Shown here piece by piece: positions 23,269-33,882 of a stretch of 64,000 bases of DNA. Positions within the stretch are counted from its first letter, which is position 1; each line of letters starts with the position of its first letter. The position numbers were made by a program, and so were the translations under genes. Source of the stretch: Guyanagaster necrorhizus (lineage: Eukaryota; Basidiomycota; Agaricomycetes; Agaricales; Physalacriaceae); the NCBI RefSeq assembly GCF_019112545.1, contig NW_025064882.1, positions 1,192,928 through 1,256,927 of the forward strand, written 5' to 3'. The notes below the pieces were generated by a model. The model was not told the DNA's origin and did not search any database. It worked only from the letters and a program-made list of their open reading frames with translations.

Positions 23269-23546
23269 GGAGGTAGGAGGAAAAGAAGGAAGTGGTGTCA
23301 GTTCGTCTGTCGTACGAGAGTTGCCTTACCGGGAGATCAGCTTTTGGTTCACGTTTAGATGGCCGTTTGTTTTCTGATTTCCCTCCTTCTTTCCTTTGCA
23401 GCCGAATCTCATCAGACAAACAAAGCCGCTGTGCAAGGAACATAGAAATATCGGCACCCCTAACGATTCTCCTGTCACCCAATTTCCTACCGACCATTAT
23501 TGTTCCCTTGTTCTCTTGCACATCTTTGCCGTCTCCTACTCTTACA

Positions 23547-24924
23547 ATGTCGCTCGCCCAGCGGCTCAACGAGCTCGCGTCGGCCAACTCTAAGGGACTT
23601 CTTGAGTGCGTACATCCTACTCTTACCATGTCCCGGGCTAACGTAACGGCAGTGACGACGACTATAGATTGCTTCGTCAGGACGTTTTTGAGAGGTACTC
23701 GCGCGATACACCAGACTCGCCTGCTGCCAGCCGTGGTCGGTGTGAGTTCTTTTTGTCTGGCGCTCATCGCAGGTCTAAGGTACAGCATCTTCAGCACCGT
23801 CTGGAGTGTCTTCGTCTTCGTCGGGCAAAAAGCAAGTCAACTTTCGTGGTCGCTGTGAGTTATCTGCCATCGCAATTCTCACCAAATATTGAGGTCACTC
23901 AGCCACCTCAAAACAAGCCCCATTTTCTTCTCCTCCTGCTGCTCCTTGTCCTTTACATCCAACTTCTCCACCACCTTCTAGTACACGAAGCAAGGCCTCT
24001 GTTTCTTTTGGTGTAACGAGCCTCTTCCGCCGCGCTACCAGCCGTAAACCTGCAAAAGACGACGCTCCAGCAGCTTCGTCGACTAACTCGACTAATTCCC
24101 TTAAGCGGGCCTTCATTCCACGCATGCTGTCCAGAAAACAAAGTGTTGACATGATGTCAATTCGTACGACGTCTTCTGGCATTCACAATGATGCCTTCTC
24201 GATGTCTTTGTACAAGACTAGTTTAGTCCCCGGAACCTTCTCGCCCCCGCGCACCCGTTCCACGTATTCAAAACGTGTGATTACGCCACTATCACACCCA
24301 AAGATTGATCCATCTATCAGTGATGATATCTTCGAGGACGGAGGGCTAACCACCACCAAGGGCCTCAGACAGTTCATCAATGAACTGGAAACAGAGCGCC
24401 AGCGAGTGTTAAAAGCCTTTGATGATCTCGAGAATAGCGCAGTGGAGCGACAGCGACATGCGATGGCCATCGCCCCCCTTGCAAGCACTGAATGGCGGAG
24501 TCCGAACAAGGTCGCTTCTTCATCAATGCTCGAGGGTCATATCCCAATCCAGGCGTCCAACGATGCTCTATCGGTGTGGTCCAACGTTTCTGTAACACGA
24601 AGCAAATCATCGTCCCAGAAACCACCTGGACCAAGTTCAATCCGTCGCAAGGGATCTGTTTCTTCCGTATCATCACAGGGCACATCTTTGTTGTCGGTCA
24701 ACCGTCCAACCATCAGCAGCCACACCAGTCTCTCACGCAGTTCGGGACATCTGCCTCTAGGCGTTCATAGCATGCGTTCTTCGGAGACCGTGGGTTTGGA
24801 AGATGACATGACAGACCTACAGCGAAGAAGACTAGAAGTTACCCGACGTTATGAGGCTAGGCTGGAGTATTTGCGAGCGAGATTGAAAGGTGCTGAGTTG
24901 CACGAGAAGTTACTGAAGAAATAA
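23547..24924 (+). CDS. Conserved Ser-rich protein with terminal coiled coil, unknown function
   Basis: The preferred model has four exons: 23547-23605, 23668-23735, 23780-23854 and 23894-24924 (410 aa). The N-terminus (MSLAQRLNELASANSKGLL, LLRQDVFERYS) looks like a short helical domain I have seen only in Agaricomycete hypothetical proteins. The middle is Ser/Pro/Arg-rich, and the last ~40 residues form a charged heptad helix (LQRRRLEVTRRYEARLEYLR). The third exon is the least certain: only the frame rich in Ser joins in phase to exon 4. No catalytic motif. It may be a scaffold or cytoskeletal adaptor, but that is a guess from composition. Confidence 0.6.
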
Positions 24925-25534
24925 GAGGTGTTGTAATGTTTCTGCTGGATATAGGGTATGTGTATCAATAACAGGCGTCCTGGTGACCATCAATAACCAC
25001 TAATGTGTACTTTTCTGTTCTGTTCCACACGTTTAAGACAACTTCACCATCCTGAGCATATGACGCGGACACGAGAACAAGTTGGTCGGAAGCGGTGCAA
25101 CGATGACCCCGCTGAATCATTCAACAGACCTCGGAAAATACATCTGATAAGGATACTCTGATGCCCTTACAGTTCTTTGATCGCTGGAAGTTGGCTGAAA
25201 ATGAAAGTTGTTCGTCAAAAGTATTCTTATGACGTCATTTCTCCGCTCACGCTCCTCCATGACCAAAGGTGGGCATGAGTCTCAGATGCAGTCGTGGGTA
25301 ATTCAAAACAGCCGATGCTATCGCTTTATTTTTGCTTACTACCATCATGTTGTCGCATACTTGCAAGTATGCGCTGAGGCATTTACCCCGCGCGAGCGCA
25401 GTCCCAACGAAGCTGGGCGCACGGTGAGTGACTAGCAATCGATACTTTAGCAAGATATTAACCGAGATTTAGATATTCTAGGTATTTAACCCGGACATAT
25501 CATTCAACTTATTTGTTAAGCAAGCTTCAGCACG
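24925..25534. promoter_or_regulatory. Intergenic with a 20-bp perfect palindrome
   Basis: No gene seen in these 610 bases. At 25354-25373 there is a perfect 20-bp dyad, CGCATACTTG followed by its reverse complement, about 160 bp upstream of the ATG at 25535. Such a site could bind a dimeric regulator or may simply be chance. Confidence 0.4.
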
Positions 25535-26081
25535 ATGCACGACAACGACCCAGAAGTTCAATTTTCCGTATGCCTATACGAATTTTGGTCTAACATCTGT
25601 CACCCAGATCCTCGAGAGAGAGAAATACCGAAATCTCTCGAAGACACAGCACAGGACATCCACACCCCTCGACAATGCACCCGGATGGAATGAACACCTT
25701 GCGACCGCTTCCGAGGCTTCTGTGAAGGTGATCATCTTCATCCTTCACATTTCCCCCGCACAAACCAAGTCTCCTTATCATTAGGCCGACCGTTCTGAAT
25801 TCGGTCGATCTGATTTCAGCCCCGCGGACCTTCAGAAGCGTACAGTTGAGTACTTGACATCACGCAACTCGCCGGAGGAACGAGTGGAACCAACCTTTGC
25901 TTTGTATACCCGGGACGAAGTCCAAGGTCCTTTGTCAAGCGCTCAGGGGTTCGAGGATCAAGACGACCACGCCGAAGAGGTCGTGAAACAAACTGTTCGC
26001 CAAGAAACTACCGAAGTCCTCAAGAAGGTCGATCCTACTATTAGCAAAAAATCTGTCGGTGCCTTCACAAGCATTTCATGA
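25535..26081 (+). CDS. Small conserved hydrophilic protein, unknown
   Basis: Three exons, 25535-25567, 25608-25727 and 25785-26081, give 149 aa: a short acidic start, then ILEREKYRNLSKTQ, DNAPGWNEHLATASEASVKA, DLQKRTVEYLTSR and an acidic C-terminal half. The WNEHLATASEA and ADRSE blocks look like a conserved fungal motif, but I cannot name the family. No signal peptide or membrane helix. Good splice sites (GTATGC..CAG, GTGATC..TAG) and unbroken phase support a real gene. Confidence 0.65.
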
Positions 26082-26609
26082 TAATGGCTAATGACCGACG
26101 CCTGCCATTAGGTGAAAGCCGACGAGAGAGATTTGAGTGGATGATATGCAGGACAGAGTCCCTGTTGGATTTAACAAGAAAGAAAAAGAACTGTGTAGAT
26201 TCATGAAACGTGTCGAAGGGCCGTCGCCAGTTGTAACAATAACACTTCTGTATTATGACGCATCGGTGCTGAAAGGTCTGAGAAGAGAATTGAATATTAT
26301 CCAAATACAAGCGGTTTTGACCTGTGAATCTATTAATTGTAGCACTTCTCACAGTCTTCTGTCCATAGCAAATAAACGAAGAGAGAATCATGAAATGTGC
26401 GTGCCAACGTACGTTACGAAAACAATGCAGAATGTAACGAGCGTGAGGGAGAGACAGCAGATAGCGACATCAGGGTAACTTGTAGGTAACGACAGATTCG
26501 AAGATGATGAATGCTTGGAAAGAAATGATTCTGCTGTAGTGTTCAGGCGCGCTGAATGAAAACATGTATCTCAATATTGATGGGTTACACGTAGGAAATA
26601 TATATAATA
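26082..26609. other. Convergent intergenic region
   Basis: 3' ends of the small protein gene (plus) and PP2A (minus). AT-rich, no coding frame I can support. It probably contains both poly(A) regions. Confidence 0.5.
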
Positions 26610-27953
26610 TCACTGAAGAGACTCATTAGAAATAGTAAAAGCGACATCGAACAAGATGCTCACGAGGAAATAATCCGGTACACGTCGTGAGACAAGAGGT
26701 TCCCCAGCTCTGGGCGCAGGATCGAACTGTAGGCTGTAGCAGCGTAGCGTATTAGCGTGTCGTGAACTGCGAGGTAACCTTCGACAACTTACAAGCTGTA
26801 TGATAATTTTTCGTCTATCTCCATAATGGCTGCCTGATTGCCACACCTATAACAGTAATTTGGTGCACTAAATATAGTCACCACATTCCTGTCCTGACCC
26901 CAACTATAGCCTACATGGTAAAGCTAGCTGAGCCAGAGTAATGGTGGCTTGTAGCCAATACGTACCTTCCATGACCAATTGATGCGCTCGTGCAACAAGG
27001 GTCAGTCCATTATTATGATTGAAAGCCTCTGATATATCTTGTCCAAACGTATATCCTGCCCCGCGGGGCGATATTCCCCAGCCACAGCGGTCATCAGGGT
27101 CTGACCATAGGAGGTCACACATCGGACCTTCGTGCGGCACCTCTTGAACCCGATCGATGGAACGAACATGGTCTAGGGTATCGATTGAGGGCGACAAACC
27201 GCCGTGTAGACAGAATATCTGTCAAATCATATATTAGCTGGATCCAATCTATCATGCAATGGATGCTCTGGCCGCCCAGCACCAGACGCGCAAGATTGAC
27301 CGACTTCTGGTGGATGGGAGACGAGATAACAAGAGTAAGGGCAAACGCACTTGGTTATCGATCAGGGCGGTGAGAGGTAGGTAGTCGAAGAGATCAGTGA
27401 AAAACCGCCAAACATTGGCGTTGCCATATTTTCGAAGACACTCGTCGTAGAAGCCGTAGACTTGCGTGATCTGCCTCGATTCATGATTCCCGCGAAGAAT
27501 AGTCACCCGGTCACGGTAGCGAAGCTTCATTGCGACGAGTAGGGTCACAGTTTCGACGGAGTAGTATCCTCGGTCGACGTAATCGCCCATGAAAAGATAG
27601 TTGGTATCTGGGGAGTTTCCTCCAATGCGAAAAAGCTCTGAGAGGTCGTGCTGAATGGAAGATAATGGACGGGAATAGTGCCGTTATGAACAAGGAATCA
27701 CAAAGTGAAAGTTAGGACGCACAAATTGACCATGGATATCGCCGCAGACAGTGACCGGGCACCTCACAGGCTGAACATTCGACTCGTCCATCAAAATCTC
27801 CCTTGTCTGCCAGAGAATCAGGTTCATCTGAGAGGCAAGGCCGACGGATAGAGCGGTGAAACGGACCTTGTCACAGAGCCTTTTGACGTCCGATTCAGAT
27901 AATTGCTTGCATTGGCTGAGCTGCTCAATCCAGCTGTCGACTTCTGGTTCCAT
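26610..27953 (-). CDS. PP2A catalytic subunit, stop codon alone in last exon
   Basis: Seven exons (27867-27953, 27723-27806, 27351-27650, 26966-27218, 26793-26910, 26664-26733, 26610-26612) give 304 aa. Metal-binding motifs GDIHGQF, GDYVDRG and RGNHESRQ, and the PP2A C-terminal part ([25 protein letters not shown]), are intact. PP2A dephosphorylates Ser/Thr with scaffold and B subunits; the invariant C-terminal DYFL is carboxymethylated on its last Leu. Here the CTC codon for that Leu is followed by a GTGAGC donor, a 51-nt stop-free intron and an exon whose coding part is only TGA. Keeping the intron adds 17 residues and uses the same stop. Intron 3 is unusually long for the window (132 nt). 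The gene is divergent from CCT5 across 154 bp. Confidence 0.94.
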
Positions 27954-28107
27954 GGGATATGTTTTGGCAAAATGTCCGGAAAAGTGGTCGTGGAGTGAAA
28001 GATGAAAGTTGTATCGACCTGATGTGGTAAGGACGCTGGATGGTCACTGTTGGTCACTGTCACGCTCTCTCTCTTTCCCTCGACGCGTACAACGTTCAGC
28101 AAAAGAA

Positions 28108-30322
28108 ATGGCTGAACCTCAGGCTGTGTATGCTACTGATGAGGTGGGACTCTTGGTTATATGCACCCTTGTTTCGCTCAACGTCTTCTAATAAAGTATG
28201 GGCGACCCTTCATCATCGTCCGAGAACAAGGCAAGAAAACTCGATCCCATGGTGTAGAAGCAATCAAGGCATGTGGTTTTCTTTTTCTTTTACAGGGAGT
28301 ATTCGCCTCATACGAAGTCTCTAGTCGCATATTCTTGCGGCACGGACCGTCGCCAATATTATACGAACCTCCTTGGGACCAAGAGGTCTGCCTTTCAGAC
28401 CCTATCCCTCATTATGCTCCCGTAATGTTTCAGTATAGGGCTCGACAAGATCCTTATATCACCGGATGGTGAAATAACAGTCACAAATGACGGGGCAACA
28501 ATTCTGGGTCAGATGGAAGTGGAACATCAGATTGCAAAACTGCTTGTCCAGTTATCAAAAAGCCAGGACGATGAAATTGGCGATGGAACAACCGGTGTCG
28601 TTGGTGCGTTTCAGGTTCTGCAACGTATAAAGCACTTTCTTATATCCATTTCTAGTCCTCGCCGGTGCTTTGCTAGAGCAAAGTGAGGCACTTTTGGACA
28701 AAGGTATACATCCTATCCGAATTGCTGATGGATTCGATCGTGCCTGTGCTGTAGCAGTCGAGGAACTTGATCGTATATCTGACCGGGTGGAATATTCGAG
28801 GGAGAATACTGAAAATCTTCTAAAGACAGCCATGACTAGTCTTGGAAGCAAAATGTGGGTTTTCTCCTTGAGCATCACAAGCCATCTTATTTCACTTTCT
28901 CGTGTAGTGTGTCGAAAGAACACCAACAGTTTGCTCAGATTGCCGTGGATGCTGTCTTACAAGTGGCTGACCTCGATAGACGTGACGTTCCTTTCGACCT
29001 TATTAAGGTGGATGGCAAAGTTGGAGGTTCGCTAGCGGACACCCAATTGATCAAGGGTGTTCTCATTGACAAGGACATGTCCCATCCACAAATGCCTCAT
29101 TCAGTAAAGGATGCCCGACTCGCTATCCTTACATGTCCTTTCGAGCCCCCTCGTCCAAAAACGAAGCATAAGCTAGACATCACCAGCGTGGAGGAGTATA
29201 AGAAACTTCGAGAGTATGAAAAGGAGAAGTTCACAGACATGGTCAAGCGCGTCAAAGACACGGGCGCCAATTTGGTGATCTGTCAGTGGGGTTTCGATGA
29301 CGAGGCCAATCATTTGCTAATGCAAAATGAGTTGCCTGCTGTGAGATGGGTCGGTGGTCCGGAAATAGAGGTCTGTGAATTCAAATTCAGCTTTGGTGTG
29401 CAAACTTGCTAATAATGTTGCAAGCTCATCGCAATAGCGACGCAAGGTCGCATTGTACCTCGTTTCGAGGACCTTACTGCTGAAAAGTTGGGCAAGGCTG
29501 GTATCGTTCGGGAAGTCTCGTTTGGTACGACACGCGACAAAATGCTAGTCATTGAGAAATGTGCAAACACTAGAGCGGTGACGATATTTGTTCGAGGCAG
29601 CAACAAAATGGTAGAGACTCATGCATACTTCGTTTAGATATCCTGCTGATTTATGAGTAGATTGTTGACGAGGCGAAGCGTGCCTTGCACGACGCACTGT
29701 GTGTTGTCCGAAACCTTGTCGTAGATAATCGGGTCGTTTATGGAGGAGGAGCCGCTGATATAAGTTGTGCAATCGCGGTATCCAAGGCGGCGGACGAGGT
29801 GTGTATTACAGCTTTCTTATGCTAGTTGGCTGCAGCTTCGTTTTGATAGATACCGTCAATCGAGCAGTACGCAATGCGTGCGTTCGCGTCTGCGCTCGAT
29901 GCTGTTCCACTCGCGCTGGCGGAGAACAGTGGTCTGTCGCCTATCGAGACTTTAACAGACGTACGAAGCCGACAGATCAAGGAAGGTAACTCAAGACTTG
30001 GTATCGACTGCAACGGGCGGGGTCAGAACGGTTAGTGATCTTTTCGTTATTGTGCACTTTTGTTCTTACATGGGGCTACTGTTCTTATAGACATGAAGGA
30101 GCAATTTGTGTATGACCCGCTCATTTCAAAACGGCAACAATATCTGTTGGCAACCCAGGTGATTACGTTTGTAATATCTTGATTCTCCACTCATCGTCCG
30201 TATTTTCCTTAGCTCGTGCGGGCAGTATTAAAGATCGGTGCGTAATTTCTCTTGCCCATTTTTCACACTTTGATCAGTTCATTCCAGACGACGTCATAAT
30301 CGCTGGGGAAGCCGACGAATAG
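28108..30322 (+). CDS. CCT5: Chaperonin CCT/TRiC subunit epsilon
   Basis: Twelve exons (28108-28143, 28197-28268, 28325-28385, 28439-28603, 28656-28854, 28908-29370, 29425-29610, 29661-29798, 29850-30030, 30091-30158, 30213-30237, 30288-30322) give 542 aa. The start [19 protein letters not shown] is characteristic of CCT5. The ATPase motifs [24 protein letters not shown] and the GGGAAD segment are present. CCT folds actin and tubulin in the cytosol as a two-ring hetero-oligomer, and one gene per subunit is expected. Intron 2 (28269-28324) is a GC-AG intron with donor GCATGT; the nearest GT would break the frame. Confidence 0.95.
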
Positions 30323-30596
30323 ACGAGAAGTAGTATTTCGAGGATGTAACATTTAGTATACTTTGCTAATGGCGCCACCGTCTGTTTGACGGTTGCATTG
30401 TCCGCCTTCTTGGACATTGTCTTTATGACCAAAGATATTTGTCTTGAAAGTACAAGGCCTTGAACCAAATAAATGATAACAAGGCGACACGCTGAGAATC
30501 AGATCTGCCACACTTCATCTAGCTGCCCCACGTCTACCTCATTTTTTTCATTCTGCAGATAATCGCGTTCAATACTCCGTGTTTGCCTGCAAGTAC

Positions 30597-33438
30597 ATGT
30601 CATTCGCAGGCACACCATTAGGTCAAGGCAGACGTCTGGATCATAGCACATTTCTCGGGAAACCGGCCTCCAACGGAAACCGCCCACCGAGTCCTCAGCG
30701 ACTCGTTCCTACATCGTTCACCTACGGGTGTGTCGTGTCTGACATTTTCGCGTCAAATTTGCACTGAACTCGTCCTTAGGGCACCCCTGCTTGGTCCCCG
30801 ATCGCCTTCAAAACCAACGTCCTCACGTGAGCGCAGGGCTGTAACCGATCACGACGACGGCGAAGCTCCTGCACTGACTCGTCCAGGCGGTCCCCAGCTT
30901 TATACCTCACCACCGCATAGTCCAGAGAAGTGGAGCGTCAAGGATACCTCTGTCAATATCGCTACTGCGTTTACCCAGGCTGCCTACAACATGCAGGCTG
31001 GCAATCCAAATAACTCGTGGGCTTCATCGCGTCCAATTACTTCCTATCATAGAGGCACTTCAGCCGAGTATGAACAAATCTCGCGTGCAACCGGCCAGCG
31101 TCGCCTTGCTGCGCCGCCCAACCGATTCAACAATCCGCCAAACAGACCCCCATCCCGTGCACCCAACACTCTCAGTAAAGCTCCCTCTCTGCAGCAGGTT
31201 CCAGACTCTGAAGGTGAAGAAAACACTGGAGCCCGCGCTAGGAGTCCTTTGGCAGAACTCGCCTCAAAGACACTCGCCAACGCTTCCTTCTATCTCCGTC
31301 GACCGTCGCATGAACCCGAAGATTTATCGGTGGAGCAGCCCTCCGCCAATGGCAAGAATAACAGCTACGACTATTCTGCAGAGGAGCGCGACTTCCAGAA
31401 TCAGCAGCAGACGGCGCCGCGCCGCAAAACGATACTCAGACGGGGCGGAGGTATGTCTTCTGACAACAAAGCATACAAGCCAACACAGTCAGATATGGAG
31501 GAGTCTGACGAAGAATTTGTGGATGATGACAACCGTAAACGGAAGCCGAAGAAAAAGGACGCGGGGCGTCTGACCACTCTTCCGACCATAGGCGAAACCA
31601 AGCGGAGGAAGAAGAAAGCAAAGCCATCGAAAGGAGCCGCGGCTGCAGAAGAGAGTGAGGAAGGCGAAGAAGAGGAAGAGGAAGAACAGGTGCGCCATTC
31701 TCCTCAGTATCATTGAGTATTTTGTTCAAAGCAAAAAACCCAGTCTGCACGAGCCTCTCAAACAAGGGAGTCAGCTCCGTCATTACGTCGGTCTGCTTCC
31801 CACCACCCACAACCTTCAGATGCTCAGCTAATATCAGAAGATGCTCTACTAAATGCAGAACAAGGACTAACATCAATACCAGAGAGAGACGAATGTCCGC
31901 CTGATCGAGATCCTCCTCGTCGTCTATCCATTGGGGCGCTCCTTGGGTCCTTGATCAACTATAGCTGTCATGGCATTATGAACCTTGCCATATGGTCATG
32001 GGGATTCGTCGTCACTGCATTCTTCTTTTGTGGCAAAGTTTTCGGTACTTTCATGGGCGTCGCTCTTCTAGTTCCATTGCAATGGATACTAAAGGGTTCT
32101 TCCAGTGTCTTTATGAGGTACCTTGTAGTGGGACTGGCTATCATGGGTGGTTGGTACGTTTTACAAGAGCCAATCCTCAGATTTACCCCACGGTTTCCGT
32201 CTGGTCCTTTGTACACTCCACCCGAAACTCCTGCTTCGAGTATGGCTGAACTTAACGCTCGCTTGCACCAGATCGAGGCCTCTCTTGCCGGGCTCGCGTT
32301 GGAGAGTGAGCGTACCAAAACCAAAGTCGACAACGATGCTCGCTCACGAATCGATGTTGTCGGTCGGCTGAGTTCTCTTGAGTCTCGGGTGCAGAAGGAG
32401 AATTTTAGAGTCCTTGAAGCCGAAGTTCAGCATCGTGATATGATTAATGGAGCAGTGCAGGCAGTCAAAAAAGAAATGGAGGTGCTCCAGGTCCAAATGC
32501 AGACCCAAGGCTCCTCCAAACCGGAAGGTCCTGTGAGTGATGAAGAGGCAAGGGCCAGGCTAAAGGCCCTTGAGGAGCGCGTAGGGACCGTCGGAGGAGG
32601 CGTCAGGGAGGCTGCTAAAGCTGGTGCCGCGGTCGCCAGCATGTCATGGTGGAATAACGGTAAGAAGGGTTTGACGATCAAATCCTCTGATGGACAAGAC
32701 GTTACAAAGCTCGTCGAACAATTGGACAAGGATACCATTGCGAAACCCGATTTTGCGCTCCATTCCGGCGGCGCACGAATCATACCCTCATTGACAAGTC
32801 CGACATTCGAGATACGACCACGTACCTTACGGGGCCAGGTGTTTGGCACAATAACCGGGGATGGCTACGCCATTGGTCGCCCGCCCATTACTGCCCTTCA
32901 CCATGAGTCTCATAATGGTCATTGTTGGCCATTCGCTGGTTCGTCTGGTCAGCTCGCTGTGGTGCTCGCTGCTCCCGCGTATATCAAGGAGATTTCTATT
33001 GACCACGTTGCAAAGGAGGTTGCTTTCGACATGCGCAGTGCTCCTCGGCGAATGGAAGTTTGGGGTCTGGTCGAAGGGAGGGAGAACATTGTCAAGGTCG
33101 GCGAATGGAAGGCCGAGAAAGCTCGATTGAGGGCAGAGGCTTTGGGGCGAGGGGAGATTGTCGAGGAAGAGGAATATCCAAAGACTCTTCCGAAGTTGCC
33201 CATGTATGTTCGGATTGCCGCGTTTGATTACAACATCTATGCGCCTAACCATGTACAGACTTTCCCTGTTCTGGATGAGATCCAGGACTTGGGTGTTGAC
33301 TTTGGGATTGTGGTGTTGAGGATACTGAGTAACTGGGGAAGAGACGAGTTCACCTGTTTATACCGATTCCGCGTACATGGAGAGAGACTGGGTGGGGTGC
33401 CGCCACCTTACCCAGAGGAGGTATTATTGGAGTCATAA
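30597..33438 (+). CDS. SAD1: SUN-domain inner nuclear membrane protein
   Basis: Three exons, 30597-30727, 30780-31689 and 31732-33438, give 915 aa. The first ~400 residues are Ser/Pro/Arg-rich with a KRKPKKK-type basic block and an acidic run, fitting a nucleoplasmic domain. Two or more hydrophobic segments lie at ~425-475, then a coiled coil. The SUN domain is at ~700-890 (TLRGQVFGTITGDGYAIG, GHCWPFAGSSGQLAVVLA, EISIDHVAKEVAFDMRSAPR). SUN proteins pair with KASH proteins across the nuclear envelope to form LINC bridges used in nuclear positioning, meiosis and spindle pole attachment. It is followed at 444 bp by NUP57. The symbol follows fission yeast Sad1. Confidence 0.92.
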
Positions 33439-33882
33439 CTATTTGCTTTTTCTTCCTTTATTATTTTTTTATTTCCTTCCACTTCTAATCTGCCCATTTG
33501 TATGTTGTATGTTGCTTTTAGACAGTCCTGGTGTCGATCATTACACATACCTTCCGCTTATCACTGTTCTCGCCAATGCTCCCACTGTCAAATGTATCAT
33601 ATCTATATCTATATCCTGAAATCCAAGTACTGGAGGGTTACCATTAATCGTTAATCGACGGAATACTATACCAGACGAACATCTTCTTCAAGTTGGACAA
33701 CAACAATCTATGTGTGACAGCTGATTGCTGCTGTCTCTCACAAATCGCAAGTGCGAACGGCAGAGGTCAAGCAGAGGTTCGGGAACATATCATTCAATTC
33801 GCGTCACGAATTTTGCATAAACCCTAACCTCGGGTCAAGTCCTTCCTTTGTTCTCATCCACCACCGTTCGTGAACCGCTAGA
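33439..33882. other. Intergenic between SUN gene and NUP57
   Basis: Contains the SUN gene 3' UTR (T-rich just after the stop) and the NUP57 promoter. No reading frame of merit. Confidence 0.5.

Noticed and set aside
26613..26663. Constitutive 17-residue C-terminal extension of PP2A
   Set aside because: PP2A catalytic subunits end at DYFL and the stretch has clean GTGAGC...CAG ends; kept only as a possible retention isoform.
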